A stretch of DNA of 64,000 nt from Mesorhizobium sp. (GCA_004017535.1 SAJS01000008.1:1-64000); one strand, 5' to 3'; counted from the stretch's first letter, positions 21,401-31,319 are shown. The notes: generated from the sequence alone by a model not told the origin. Made by a program: numbers and translations.

Positions 21401-21944
21401 CTTGTGCTGACGAGGAAGGCGGACCATCGTCGGCTTCTGTGGTAGCAGGCGTTTTGTGGTTCGCTGAAACTCGGCGGGCGGGGCTCCAACAACCGCGTCA
21501 AGCCCGACGAGCTGCCGGCCCGAGAGTGTACCGGCAACATCTTCTGTGCAAGGCTCGGTTCGAAACAAGACAACAGGAGTTCCCGTCGGCAACGAGTGCT
21601 GGCACAATTGGATGCAGGACGAAGCATTTTTTGATTCGATGGCCTCCCGCACTCGGTAACCGACAGCTCGCGCCCGCACCCGAACCCCGGCCGTCGGTTA
21701 CCAGTCTTCGGCCCTCTGGACACTTTGGTCGCTTAGCTGCGATTATGGAATGAGGCGCGTTCCCGTCGATTATCAAACGCTCGTGCTCGAAGAAAGCGTG
21801 CCAGACCACCTGCCGCGCGTCCCGCTCATCCACCATCTGGCGACACCGGGGGCGGTAGAAATACTCACTTTCGAGCGCGCATGAGCGCGGCCCGGGCTTC
21901 CTATATCGCGGGCCGGCCCTACTGATCGAGGATCGCCTTCAAAC
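21401..21944. other. Stretch without recognised gene
   Basis: About 540 bp with several frames open on both strands, none with a recognisable motif or good ribosome-binding site. Confidence 0.4.
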
Positions 21945-22372
21945 CTATTGAGAATCCTCGCTCGGCGCGGAGAGAGAGGGTGTCTCCGTCTCGGGAACAC
22001 CGGAATCCATGTTCATGCTCAATTCGGTCACCAGCTTGCGGCGAAGGGCCGTGACGTAATCGTGCGGTTCCTTCGGTGACATGACAAAGGCTTGCGAACC
22101 GCCGATCACGGATCGGGCAAAGTAGGACGCCAGCGGCTGACGGGGGTCTTCGTCATCCGCCGGTATGGCAATCGCGTTGATCGTGTAGCCCTTGGCGATC
22201 GCATTCTCCCGGCTCGGCTGAACGGGCAGCCCGTCATTGTTCTCGCTATTGGACGAGATGTCGATCACCTTCTTCATGGCGGTTCCGGGGAACTCTTCGA
22301 GCAGAAGGCCCCCAACCTCGATTGCCGCTGAAATCGAAGTTCCGCTCCTGTTCGCAGCGAACCTCCATTATC
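21945..22372 (-). pseudogene. C-terminal remnant of a DUF1194 (VWA-like) protein
   Basis: On the minus strand, ANRSGTSISAAIEVGGLLLEE..MKKVIDISSNSENNDGLPV..RENAIAKGYTINAIAI..SVIGGSQAFV..LRRKLVTEL follows the C-terminal half of the DUF1194 family (RVIDVSGDG.NN.G.PV..AR..A.A.G.TINGL.I). The sequence preceding RSGTSIS has an in-frame stop and the N-terminal half (MIDAS-like part) is absent. About 130 of ~260 residues remain. An internal ATG at 22277 could start a 110-aa product, but there is no evidence it is used. Confidence 0.75.
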
Positions 22373-22412
22373 AACCGCGCAGCCAACCTGTCCGAGGCCT
22401 CGGCACGCTACA

Positions 22413-23651
22413 TCAAACCTCGATACGACAAGGTTCACGGATTTGGCCACCATCGTGAAATGGGACGCCATCGGGCGTAGTCGCCTCACCGCCGAAGCTC
22501 GGTTGACGCCGCTCCTGGATCCGCCGTCCGAAGTCCAGAACGCCCAGGTCGGCGCCGGCCGGACCCACGATTTGCAGGGCGATCGGCCCAAGCTGATCGT
22601 CAAATTCGAACGGAATGGTGATGGCAGGTAGTCCAAAGTAGTTGGCAAAGAAGGTATTCGCAGGAGAGACGGCTTGATCGCCGTCGCGACGCGCTTGCTC
22701 AACTGTCGGGACCGGATCCACGAGCGTCGGCAACATTATTAAGTCCACGCCTGAGAACAGCCGCTCGTTGATAGCATCGCGTGCCGACTTGATCCCCGAG
22801 GGATCAAACCGTGCCTCCGAGAACGGCACTGTCACCTGCATGCTCGAGTCGACGATGCTCTTGATGGAGGGCATGCCGCTTTCGAATTTGCGTTTCATTG
22901 CATCGGAAGCAGAATAGTTCCCCACCAGTCCAACCCGTACCTTTGCTTTGGGTTCGGCAAGGATTCCCTCGGCCAAGATGCCGAATACCACGGCAACATC
23001 TTCGACGCTGCGCGCCGTGATCGACGTGTGGTTCAAGGCAAGTATTGCGGGATCGACCGGCTCTCCGCGAAGGATTCCATCCGAGGAGATGCGACCGTAG
23101 CTAGGTTTGAAGGCCGTTACCGCACAGCAGGCGGCCGGCAGCCTGGCAGAACCGACAGCATCGGTGTCGATGGTGGCAAAGCAGATCCCGCTTGCTACCG
23201 CCGCTGCCGAGCCCCCGGACGAGCCTCCCGCGACACGATCTTTCATCCACGGATTGCGAACCGGACCAAAATAACTTTCGAGGGATGTTGTCCCCATCCC
23301 GAGGGTATGCATGTTCGTCTTGCCCACGATCAGCGCGCCAGCCGATCGCAGGCGGCGCACCAGGTCAGCATCCTCGGCAGGAACGCGATTGGCGAACTTT
23401 TCGGAGGCCGCAGTCGTGCGCACGCCAGCCGTATCGAAAAAGTCTTTAAGGCCGACCGGGACTCCAGAAAGAGGGAGAGCGGTTTTTCCCTTACTGGTGT
23501 CTTCCAGCATGACCGTAATGAACGCGTTGAGGCCCTTGTTCGCATCGAGCCGCGTTTTGACGTCGAGTCGGACATCGTCGATCGTCAGTGCTTTGGTTTC
23601 AATTTGACGGCGGAGTTCAGTGATAGTCCTGGGCAAAGCATTCTTGGGCAT
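22413..23651 (-). CDS. Amidase signature (AS) family hydrolase
   Basis: A 412-aa cytoplasmic amidase. The Ser-Ser-Lys triad is visible: Lys in SGVPVGLKDFF, the Gly/Ser-rich block VAGGSSGGSAAAVASG, and the nucleophile region TDAVGSARLPA, where the family usually has TDTGGSIRIPA. The slightly altered nucleophile loop may affect specificity. The ATG at 23651 was chosen; an in-frame start 20 codons upstream has no support. The substrate cannot be told. It ends 41 bp from the DUF1194 remnant. Confidence 0.88.
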   Translation of the reverse strand: MPKNALPRTITELRRQIETKALTIDDVRLDVKTRLDANKGLNAFITVMLEDTSKGKTALPLSGVPVGLKDFFDTAGVRTTAASEKFANRVPAEDADLVRRLRSAGALIVGKTNMHTLGMGTTSLESYFGPVRNPWMKDRVAGGSSGGSAAAVASGICFATIDTDAVGSARLPAACCAVTAFKPSYGRISSDGILRGEPVDPAILALNHTSITARSVEDVAVVFGILAEGILAEPKAKVRVGLVGNYSASDAMKRKFESGMPSIKSIVDSSMQVTVPFSEARFDPSGIKSARDAINERLFSGVDLIMLPTLVDPVPTVEQARRDGDQAVSPANTFFANYFGLPAITIPFEFDDQLGPIALQIVGPAGADLGVLDFGRRIQERRQPSFGGEATTPDGVPFHDGGQIREPCRIEV

Positions 23652-23948
23652 GACGACCGACCTCGCTTCTTGGTTAAGTGAAAAGGGAACAGCCTTCCAG
23701 GTAGTCCTCAACGGCGCGAGCGACCCACCGCGACGCCGATTGTAGTCGGGGACGTGCCGCGCTGAGCAGGCACCCCAATGATCGAGAATTCAATGCGGCT
23801 GATGAAGTCGCACCTTTTTCGAACCTCGGGACAAAATCCTGGAGGGGGCAAGCGCGGCTAATATCCGCCAAACACAGGGACGCCTGTCCCGCGGCCATGG
23901 CGGTGCGGCCCGCTGTCGCATCAGCTTCGACGTCCTTTAAAGACCACA
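23652..23948. other. Intergenic, possible small frame
   Basis: About 300 bp between the MFS gene and the amidase gene, both minus-strand. A 92-codon minus frame (23674-23952) overlaps the MFS stop, but it has no family motif, so I do not call it a gene. Confidence 0.35.
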
Positions 23949-25160
23949 TCATGAACTCCGCGAAGTGCGCTCGACGCGAGAGCGTAGCTGGCTGGGGCCA
24001 GCGGCCAAGTGGATAGCCAATGCGACTAGTGAGCAGGCGAGCCCGACTGAGCATACCATTGGCCAATGGCCCAGCTTCCACGCGACTGAGGCCGCTGTAG
24101 AGCCCAGTGTCCCTCCGACGAAATAGGTGGCCATATAAATCGTATTGATACGGCTACGCGCGTCAGGTCTCAGTCCAAAGATGGCCGACTGGTTTGTCAC
24201 CTGAACCATCTGCACACCGAAATCGAGAAGCACGACTCCGGCAATTAGGCCCAAAATAATCCCGCCAAACTGGGCAAAGACAACGAACGCACCTGAGAGG
24301 CTCAGGAGACCTGCACGGAGGGCCGCGCGTGAATTTTCGCAATCGGTCAGCCGGCCTGCGAGCGGCGCAGCCAGCGCACCGACGATGCCAACCAGACCGA
24401 AGAGTCCGGATACCGCGGGACCAAGACTGAAGGGAGGGCCGGACAGGTAGATGGCTAGTGTTGACCAGAAGAGTCCGAAGCCCGCGTAGGCGAACGCTCC
24501 CACGGCGGCCGCGTGCCGAAGCACAGGCTCTTCTCGAGCGATCGGCCATAGGGAGCAGAGCAATTCACGGAAGCCCAAGAGGTGTTGGGGTGGTGATTGA
24601 GGCAAGAGCGCGCGAATAGCGGCCGCGACCGCAATCATCGACGCGGAGCCTATGATGAACATCATTCGCCAGCCGAAGGCCTGCGCTACCGCTCCCGCGA
24701 TTACCCTGCCACCGAGGACGCCCAGTAGGAGCCCCGACATTACGAGACCCACGACGCGGCCACGCGATCCGGCTTCTGCCAAATGAGCTGCAAGCGGCAC
24801 AACCTGCTGTGCCAGCGTCGCAAAGATCCCGATCAGGAGACTTGCCACCATAAGAGTGGAAAAGGATGGCGTGACGCCGGCAATGAATAGCGCCAGGGCG
24901 AGAAAGAGAGCGAGCATTGTGCAAAGCCGACGCCGCTCGAAGCGGTCTCCCAGCGGGGCGAGAAGGACGAGCCCCACCGCAAAGCCTGCTTGCGTTATCG
25001 TCGGAATAGCCACGACCGATGCGGAAGATGTCCCAAAGCTTGCGGCAATCCCCGCCAACATCGGTTGATTATAGTAGATGCTTGCCGCCGCGAAGCCGCA
25101 GGCCGCCGCCATTGTCAGTACCAACCTAAAGGGTAACCCCACTGCGGGACGATTCAGCAT
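23949..25160 (-). CDS. MFS transporter
   Basis: A 403-aa inner-membrane protein with about 12 hydrophobic segments and the MFS loop motif LGDRFERRRL after TM2. The N-terminal part (SIYYNQPMLAGIAASFG) is typical of the YfiS/Cmx-like efflux group. The ATG at 25160 is preferred because GGAGACGAAG precedes it; an upstream in-frame TTG would absorb that site. A 20-bp palindrome at 25283-25302 lies in its promoter. Divergent from the SnoaL-like gene. The substrate is unknown; a MarR gene nearby suggests a drug- or phenolic-type compound. Confidence 0.88.
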   Translation of the reverse strand: MLNRPAVGLPFRLVLTMAAACGFAAASIYYNQPMLAGIAASFGTSSASVVAIPTITQAGFAVGLVLLAPLGDRFERRRLCTMLALFLALALFIAGVTPSFSTLMVASLLIGIFATLAQQVVPLAAHLAEAGSRGRVVGLVMSGLLLGVLGGRVIAGAVAQAFGWRMMFIIGSASMIAVAAAIRALLPQSPPQHLLGFRELLCSLWPIAREEPVLRHAAAVGAFAYAGFGLFWSTLAIYLSGPPFSLGPAVSGLFGLVGIVGALAAPLAGRLTDCENSRAALRAGLLSLSGAFVVFAQFGGIILGLIAGVVLLDFGVQMVQVTNQSAIFGLRPDARSRINTIYMATYFVGGTLGSTAASVAWKLGHWPMVCSVGLACSLVALAIHLAAGPSQLRSRVERTSRSS

Positions 25161-25282
25161 CTTCGTCTCCAAACCTGCGCGGCGCGTTTCTGCACCAGGT
25201 CAGCCTTCCTTGCGTTCAAGCGTTTAGCACGCGCCGTCGTTCGCGCGGGCAGAGCTTGCGTCTTCGCCGAAGTTTCTCTACA

Positions 25283-25302
25283 GTATCTTACCAGGAAGAT
25301 AC
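25283..25302. promoter_or_regulatory. Palindromic operator between MFS and SnoaL-like genes
   Basis: Perfect inverted repeat GTATCTT-6 nt-AAGATAC in the divergent promoter region. It resembles sites of MarR/HxlR-type repressors, and a related palindrome precedes the marR-like gene at 26385. Confidence 0.55.
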
Positions 25303-25405
25303 CAGTGTTTGAACCTCTGTTTTTTGTGCGAACCAATGGCGCTGGATCCACTGAGGGGAGGGATCAGCCGGCCCGCCGCGCCATCAAGATGAAGCGAGAA
25401 CCATC

Positions 25406-25828
25406 ATGATCGAAATGACACGACCCGAGGCAGCCGCTGACGGTTTCCAGGAGGCCTGGAATACCCATGACATGACCGCGCTCGGAGCCCTATTTCATAA
25501 GGATGCTACGTTCGTAAATCGGTTCGGGCGCCTTGTTCGTGGCGTTGATGAAATCGTCGCACTTCACGCTCCTATCCACGAGACGGTCTACAGCGACTCT
25601 ACGATGGAAAACGAGGTGATCGATGTGATCGCCATCAGTGAGAGAGCGGCCATTGTGCACTTCTGGAGTCGTCTCAGGATCGGGGCCGCGCACCCAGCAG
25701 GTCCGCATTCCGTTGATACTTTAATACAGGCGGTAGTGATCCGCCACGAAGGACCATGGCTTATCAAAGCCCTGGAAAACGTGACTTTGATGAACCCCCG
25801 CACCGGCGAGGCTATCCTGCGGAAATAG
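25406..25828 (+). CDS. SnoaL/SgcJ-like cone-fold protein (DUF4440 type)
   Basis: A 140-aa cytoplasmic protein with the NTF2-like pattern: AAADGFQEAWNTHDMTALGALFHKDATFVNRFG, then a polar strand-rich half ending LIKALENVTLMNP. Members of this group carry out or assist small-molecule conversions, but many are uncharacterised. Divergent from the MFS gene across a shared palindrome, so the two are probably co-regulated. Confidence 0.75.
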   Translation: MIEMTRPEAAADGFQEAWNTHDMTALGALFHKDATFVNRFGRLVRGVDEIVALHAPIHETVYSDSTMENEVIDVIAISERAAIVHFWSRLRIGAAHPAGPHSVDTLIQAVVIRHEGPWLIKALENVTLMNPRTGEAILRK

Positions 25829-25884
25829 CGAGATTTCCCCTTGCCCGCATCGCCCCCGTTGGAGCCGTTTCGAATTGAAGCAAG

Positions 25885-26385
25885 TCAGCGGCGAGGGGTA
25901 TCGCCGAGAGACTGCAGGAGTGTTCGGAGCAGGTCCGCGAGTTGGTCGAGCTTGTCTCGATCAAGGCCTTCGAGCAGCCGCGCCTCATTGGCGATGTGCG
26001 GGGCGAAGATACGGTCGACCATCGCAAGGCCCTGTTTCGTCAACCGAACCTGTACAATACGACGGTCGAGAGTGTCTGGAATCCGTTCGACAAACTTCCT
26101 GGCTTCGAGCCGGTTGATGCGTTTGGTGACGGCACCCGAGGTGACCATCAAGGTTTTGACAAGCTGTGTCGGCATCAATCCATAGGGTGCACCTGACCGA
26201 CGCAGGGTGAATAGGACGTCGACTTCACCGGTGTCCAACCCATATTGCCGGAAAAAGCTCTGAAGTTCGTCCTCCAGCACGCGAGCAAGGCGCTGTGTGC
26301 GTCCGACCACTCCCACCGGCCAATTGTCAACGTCGGGCCGCTCTCGGCTCCAGGCGTTTCGCACCGTGTCCACAGCGTCGCTCAT
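25885..26385 (-). CDS. MarR-family transcriptional regulator
   Basis: A 166-aa winged-helix regulator. The recognition region is GLMPTQLVKTLMVTSGAVTKRINRLEARKFVERIPDTLDRR, with the DxRxxxVxLT wing (DRRIVQVRLTKQG). The start ATG at 26385 follows GGTGAGG; an in-frame start 9 codons upstream lacks this. ATAAG-GAAA-CTTAT (26419-26432) sits in its own promoter, suggesting autorepression. It probably controls the neighbouring MFS/SnoaL pair. Confidence 0.9.
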   Translation of the reverse strand: MSDAVDTVRNAWSRERPDVDNWPVGVVGRTQRLARVLEDELQSFFRQYGLDTGEVDVLFTLRRSGAPYGLMPTQLVKTLMVTSGAVTKRINRLEARKFVERIPDTLDRRIVQVRLTKQGLAMVDRIFAPHIANEARLLEGLDRDKLDQLADLLRTLLQSLGDTPRR

Positions 26386-26737
26386 CAAGACCTCACCTGA
26401 GCCATTGGACAAATATCTATAAGGAAACTTATCGGAAAGAGATCGGGAGGTGAACCGTGTCTTCTAAGCTTGCGGCGCTGGAGAGGTGAAGATGGAGCGG
26501 CAGTTGCAGTTCGTGGTGGCGGCCGCTCAACGAGAAGGCTCGCTGGCGCCGCCGCCGAAACAGGCTCGGAAAATCAGACGGGGTCGACGCATTTCATTTC
26601 TGAAGGAGCCGTTAGGGTCGCCTCAGCTGCTGAGAAGGCCCGGGCTATCGCGCAAATGCTATTACCCAGCAGGTAAGGCATTGGCGTAGATTACGGCATC
26701 ATGGCGGTGAACCGGAGGGGGGCATATTCGCCCTACT
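26386..26737. other. Intergenic with marR-proximal palindrome
   Basis: Contains the palindrome ATAAG-GAAA-CTTAT at 26419-26432 just upstream of the marR-like gene. The rest has short open frames on the plus strand with no recognisable motif. Confidence 0.45.
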
Positions 26738-27343
26738 TCAGAAGGCAATACGACTGAGTTCCTCGACATTTAAAAGCCAAGTCAATCTCTCTTCATCGGA
26801 ACTCCCGACCATCGGCCGCAAGATATGCCGCTCATAAGCCTTGACCCCACAGTAAGGGAGCACACATCGTCCCCAGATCAAATCCAGGGGATCGCCGAAA
26901 TCCGCCTTCTCACGTTCCGCCTGTGTGTCGGAGGTATTGAAGATGACAGCCTTTGCGATTGAGAGGAGCCCTTCAGGCAGCCCGTCCGCCGAGGCGAGTC
27001 GGTACGCGACACCTGGCACCAGTACGCGGTCGAGCCAGCCGGAAAGGATGGCAGGAGGTTTTCCCCACCAGTTCGGATGCACAACGAGCAGTCCTTCGGC
27101 AGTTGCGATTTCCTTCCGATGAGTCCGCACGGTCGGATCAGCGGCACGGGACAACGCTTGCTCAAGCGTGTCGCCAACACTGTATGCTTCTTCCGCTGTT
27201 AGGCAGGGCTGGAATCCTTCAGCGTAAAGGTCGTGATGCACAATCTCATGTCGGGCGCTCGACAGCGCGTTTCGGGCTCGGTCCGAAATCGCATGGCAGA
27301 AACTGTTGGGACGGGGGTGAGCAATGAGAGAGAAGATACGCAT
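26738..27343 (-). CDS. NAD(P)H-dependent quinone reductase / flavodoxin-fold protein
   Basis: A 201-aa protein of the NQO1/MdaB/Kef-ancillary group. It has the flavodoxin-like N-terminus MRIFSLIAHPRPNSF (FMN or FAD phosphate loop), HHDLYAEGF, and the conserved VVHPNWWGKPPAILSGWLDRVLVPGVAY block that lines the active site. It reduces quinones by two electrons in the cytoplasm, a detoxification role that fits the neighbouring MFS/MarR group. Confidence 0.88.
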   Translation of the reverse strand: MRIFSLIAHPRPNSFCHAISDRARNALSSARHEIVHHDLYAEGFQPCLTAEEAYSVGDTLEQALSRAADPTVRTHRKEIATAEGLLVVHPNWWGKPPAILSGWLDRVLVPGVAYRLASADGLPEGLLSIAKAVIFNTSDTQAEREKADFGDPLDLIWGRCVLPYCGVKAYERHILRPMVGSSDEERLTWLLNVEELSRIAF

Positions 27344-27664
27344 CGTGGACAGTAACAGCGGCCTTTGGGAGAGTGCTGCGGGTTATGTCGGTGCGGGCAA
27401 GAAGCGCTCGCCAGAGATCGAGGTTTCGACGACCGTGGCATTCTCCCGAGAGGCCGTCAATGATGCATAGATTCGGAAGCGGCAGCCCTCTGTCATCATG
27501 CCCGAGCTCACGTCGAGCGTATCGGCGCCCGCAAGGCGGCTACGCCGCCGGACAGAAGGCCAGAAAAATCATATCCGGTCCCGCAACCAATTTTATCATA
27601 AATCAATGACCGTCCCGGTCTGACCGGGGCGGTTATTGCGTTTGGGGAGGGCTATCCGGATTAT
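27344..27664. other. Intergenic stretch with a hairpin
   Basis: No gene recognised. A strong inverted repeat lies at 27609-27633. Confidence 0.4.
27609..27633. terminator. Strong hairpin, possible terminator or repeat
   Basis: Arms ACCGTCCCGGT and ACCGGGGCGGT pair over 11 bp with a 3-nt loop. There is no clear U-tract on either strand, so it may be a REP-type hairpin and not an intrinsic terminator. Confidence 0.4.
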
Positions 27665-28033
27665 TGCCGCAACACCGAAGATGTTTGAAGCGCTCAGCCG
27701 GGCAGCCTGGCACGGCACGAAGGCAATCGCCAAACTGCACTTCGCCTCCTTTCAGCACCTCTATCGCGGCCGCCGAGGAGCCGCGGTGGATCTTGAGATG
27801 CATACCAGGATAGGTTCGAAAGAGTTCGGTGAATCACGAAACCAGAGGAGCAATATTGATACTTTTGGAGATCGTGACGTTGTTTGGCACAACATCACTG
27901 CTTTGAACGGCCTTGGCTGGGATTTGGCGGAAGTGGCCGCATCATAGCACAATTGCAACACAGGCAGCATGCGGCGCCCGAGTTCCGTGAGGTGCGAATG
28001 CTGACGCTCGCGCCGAAGAAGCTCTCCACTTGC
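27665..28033 (-). pseudogene. Frameshifted LysR-family regulator remnant
   Basis: On the minus strand, ASGELLRRERQHSHLTELGRRMLPVLQLCYDAATSAKSQ matches the end of the LysR HTH and the linker helix. A different frame then gives PGMHLKIHRGSSAAAIEVLKGGEVQFGDC, the start of the effector domain. The first part of the HTH and most of the effector domain are missing and the frame changes between the two pieces. It lies directly downstream of the wHTH-TPR gene. Confidence 0.75.
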
Positions 28034-28038
28034 GTACA

Positions 28039-29583
28039 TCACTCTAGCCCGGCGGCCCGCAGCCCCTCGACATATGCGGCGCGATCCTGTTCCCGGATCA
28101 TCGGGTAGTATTTCTCCACCCATTGGACCGACAGCGTTGGATGGAGTCGCTTCGCTTCTGAAAGGGCATGTGCCGCCTCATCGAGATCCCCTGCCATTCC
28201 GGCCGCGGCGGCCAGCGTACGCCACGCAGCGCCAAAATGTGGCCGAAGCTGCACAGCTCGATGCTCGAAACTCGCCGCGTCGACGAATCGTTGGGCAACG
28301 AAGTGACACAGGCCCGCCACGGTCAAGATGCCCGGCTGCTGCGTGGAATCGCGAGGGCTGAGCCGCTCGGCCATCGCGAGATGGTGCAGGCCGTCCTCCG
28401 GCATTCCACCAAAGCCGTATGCGGCGCCCAGAATGACATGTGCGATAGCCAGGTTTGGATTGAGCGTGATCGCATCGGTTAGTGCGGCGACGGCCTCCTC
28501 CGATCGGCGTGCCATCATGTGCACGTAACCGGCAGCGAAATGCGTCCAAGGATCGTCGGCATCATGCGCAATGGCTCGCTGGGCCATCTCATTCGCCTTC
28601 GGAAGAACCTCGGCCGGCTCCGCCAAACCGAGCAGCGCCCGCGAAGCCATCATCCAGGCGAACAGGCTATTGGCGCGCGGGTAGTCCGGGTCAGCGTCTA
28701 CAGCACTGCGCAGCAGGCGGTCGGCGACCGCGAGCTCGCTTTCTGAGCTCCAGCTCCATATGTAAGGCATTGCCTTCATTACAAAGCCCCAGGCGTCCAG
28801 GCTGGCGGGAGGCCGGCTGATGTAACGCTGATGCTCTGCCGCGTAGAGTTTAGGTTCGACGGCACCGATGACGCTGTCGGCGATCTGATCCTGTAGCGTG
28901 AAGAAATCAGCCAGCTGGACGTCGTACCGCTCTGTCCATACTTGGCGCCCAGTGGAGGTGTCACTCGCCTCGGCGCTGATCCTGAGCCGCTGACCCGAGC
29001 GGCGGACACTGCCGCTCAGCACGTAGCGGACTCCGAGTTCACGCCCGACTTGTTTCACGTCGAGGGCCTTGTTCCCGTAGCTGAAGGACGAGTTGCGGGC
29101 GCAGACGAAAAGCCACCGCAGCCGCGCCAGCCGCATGATGATATCTTCCGCCAGACCGTCGGCGAAATATTGCTGCTCGGCATCGTCGCTCAGGTTGACG
29201 AAAGGGAGCACGGCAATCGAAGGCTCAGGCTCCGCAGAATTTCGCGCGGCTGCCGCCTCGTCGAGCCTCTCGATCGCGCCGGTGAAACGGTAACCAACCC
29301 GCGGAACTGTTGCAATCCACTCTGTTCCATCTGCCATGGAGCCGAGAAGGCGCCGCAGGGACGCGATCTGGACCGAGAGATTGCTTTCTTCGACTGCGGT
29401 CCCCGGCCAAGCCGCGTTCAGTAGATCGGATTTGGTCAAGACCTCACCGGCGCGCCTTGCCAGCGCCGATAGGAGCAGCAGCCCCCGATAGCTGATCGCA
29501 ACAGGCAGCCCCTGCCTCAGAAGCGTTCCCGCCTCGGGGTTGAGCACAAAAGGACCAAATGCGAGCCGCTGCTCCGGCATCAT
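28039..29583 (-). CDS. Winged-helix / TolB-like / TPR regulator (CadC or adenylate-cyclase-like type)
   Basis: A 514-aa protein. Residues ~5-105 are an OmpR-type winged helix (RQGLPVAISYRGLLLLSALARRAGEVLTKSDLLNAAWP, ATVPRVGYRF). Residues ~120-230 are the TolB-like segment common in rhizobial regulators (PSIAVLPFVNLSDD..QYFADGLAEDII). Residues ~260-505 are TPR helices. No membrane segment or cyclase domain is visible, so it is probably a cytoplasmic transcription regulator. This architecture is abundant in rhizobia; the target is unknown. Confidence 0.85.
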   Translation of the reverse strand: MMPEQRLAFGPFVLNPEAGTLLRQGLPVAISYRGLLLLSALARRAGEVLTKSDLLNAAWPGTAVEESNLSVQIASLRRLLGSMADGTEWIATVPRVGYRFTGAIERLDEAAAARNSAEPEPSIAVLPFVNLSDDAEQQYFADGLAEDIIMRLARLRWLFVCARNSSFSYGNKALDVKQVGRELGVRYVLSGSVRRSGQRLRISAEASDTSTGRQVWTERYDVQLADFFTLQDQIADSVIGAVEPKLYAAEHQRYISRPPASLDAWGFVMKAMPYIWSWSSESELAVADRLLRSAVDADPDYPRANSLFAWMMASRALLGLAEPAEVLPKANEMAQRAIAHDADDPWTHFAAGYVHMMARRSEEAVAALTDAITLNPNLAIAHVILGAAYGFGGMPEDGLHHLAMAERLSPRDSTQQPGILTVAGLCHFVAQRFVDAASFEHRAVQLRPHFGAAWRTLAAAAGMAGDLDEAAHALSEAKRLHPTLSVQWVEKYYPMIREQDRAAYVEGLRAAGLE

Positions 29584-30105
29584 CAGACCTTATGTGTTTT
29601 TGGTGATTTTCGGAACTGTTCGGCCGCGCTTCGATACGTTTTGTGGGCAGTCCGACATCTTGGCTCCAGTTCAGCCACAGGAGAGCATGAAATGCCTGGG
29701 TGCCGCGACTACCCGCCGATAGCAACTGAAGCTCCAACTGTACAACCGACTCAGAGACCTCCTAGACGTGATGAGGAATTCCGGGCCGCGCTCGATCGCT
29801 ACATGGCCTGCTATGCCGAACAACAAAAACACCATACAGGGTCCGTCGAGCGATCTGGAACGCGCAGGATCGTGTCTGCGTGGCTTGAATTTCTTTTACT
29901 CTTCCGTGTTCCTTCGGGGGAGACTTGGCCCCCTGATTCGTGAGCGTCCGGAAGCGCCACCACGCCCATAATCCCGGTCTCGGCAATCGGATCTACCGTG
30001 CTCCCGAAAGTGAGGGAGGGGTTGGAGCTGGAACTCCCGCCATAGAGCGCAATAGGGTGAGCGGCACTTAAGCCAGCGTAGCGCAACAGCGCGTTATACC
30101 TTCGC
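29584..30105. other. Intergenic stretch without recognised gene
   Basis: About 520 bp. Several overlapping frames on both strands lack family motifs. It presumably contains the promoter of the wHTH-TPR gene near 29600. Confidence 0.4.
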
Positions 30106-30942
30106 TCATGCTAGACGACGCGCGACAATGGCCTCGAGTGTGATCTGGTTAGTCTCGAGCATGTTCACCATATTGCGTGACTTCAGGCTTGCTCCATGTC
30201 CCTGCAATAGGTGCAGGCCGAGCGGGGGTGGGCCGCCAGCCGCTGATTGCACCACCAGCCTTTCCCGATGATGTTCGAGCGCAACTTCACGCCGATCTTC
30301 CTCGCGGATAATCTCAAAGCCCGCATTGTCGAGAAGATCGCGCATTTCTCCCGCGGTCACAAGAAAGCTAGTCTCCTCCGTCTCGGCCCACGGTAGCGGA
30401 AACAACAGACCCTCCTGCGGCCCCTTCATCACGTCATAGATCGCAAACATGCCCCCCGGTTTCAGCACGCGCGCGATTTCAGCATACAGGCGCGGCCGGT
30501 CGGCGATATTCATCGCAACGTGAAACGTCACCGCGGCATCGAAAGTGGCGTGCGGCCAAGGCAGGGCGAGAGCGCTGCCGACGTGGAGGTCAACCCTATC
30601 GGCAAGGCCCGTCCGCTGGGTCAGCATCGTTCCAACACGCACGTATTCAGCAGTCAGGTCAATGCCCGTTGCGCGGCATCCACATTCGGAGGCGAGATAT
30701 CGGGCGACGCCACCAAGGCCGCAACCCACATCAAGGACGTGCGCATTGCTTGGCAGGCTCATCATTCCGATAACGTGTTGCGTCGCTGCTCGTCCACCCA
30801 TGTGGAACTCGTCAACAGGAGCAAGATCGATCGGAGACAGCGTGTTCAGTTTGCCGGAAAGCTTGAGCGCGTCGAGGATCAGTGTTTCAAGGCCATCGAC
30901 GGTATAATGATCAGCAACGGCAGTTTCATCGACTCCGGTCAC
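30106..30942 (-). CDS. SAM-dependent methyltransferase (UbiE/sarcosine-MT-like)
   Basis: A 278-aa class I methyltransferase. Motif I is VLDVGCGLGGVARYLA, motif II is ATGIDLTAEYV, then FDAAVTFHVAMNIADRPRLYAEIARVLKPGGMFAIYDV. A GTG start at 30942 is preferred because GGGAGGGTGGAGAG precedes it. An upstream ATG at 31002 would add 20 residues of unlikely sequence. The substrate is unknown. Confidence 0.85.
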   Translation of the reverse strand: MTGVDETAVADHYTVDGLETLILDALKLSGKLNTLSPIDLAPVDEFHMGGRAATQHVIGMMSLPSNAHVLDVGCGLGGVARYLASECGCRATGIDLTAEYVRVGTMLTQRTGLADRVDLHVGSALALPWPHATFDAAVTFHVAMNIADRPRLYAEIARVLKPGGMFAIYDVMKGPQEGLLFPLPWAETEETSFLVTAGEMRDLLDNAGFEIIREEDRREVALEHHRERLVVQSAAGGPPPLGLHLLQGHGASLKSRNMVNMLETNQITLEAIVARRLA

Positions 30943-31319
30943 CTCTCCACCCTCCCAACTTTCCCAGCCTGCTTTGCAGCATGGACGGCAGTATCGCATC
31001 ACTATCCGAGAGTACCAGCGGTGTCATTGCACCAGCCTTACGCGAGACCTTCAGTGGGCGTATGAACTGTCATATTCGGTACCGATAAGGTGCGCTGGCG
31101 CTCGATGGGACAAGCCCCCTATCTCAACGATGATCCGAGAAGTGGGGGAAAGTACTCATTATCACATTGAGATTTTCTACGGCCCGCAGATCTCGCTTCG
31201 CACAGTTGACTCATTGCGGCGTACGAAAGCCTCGTCCTTCACGATTACCGATTTTTGCTTTAATGTCGGAGCTGCCAATCGGCGCGTGCAGCCATTCTTC
31301 AGCAGGCTCGGTGTCCGCG
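30943..31319. other. Intergenic stretch without recognised gene
   Basis: About 375 bp of mixed composition; no motif-bearing frame seen on either strand. Confidence 0.4.
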
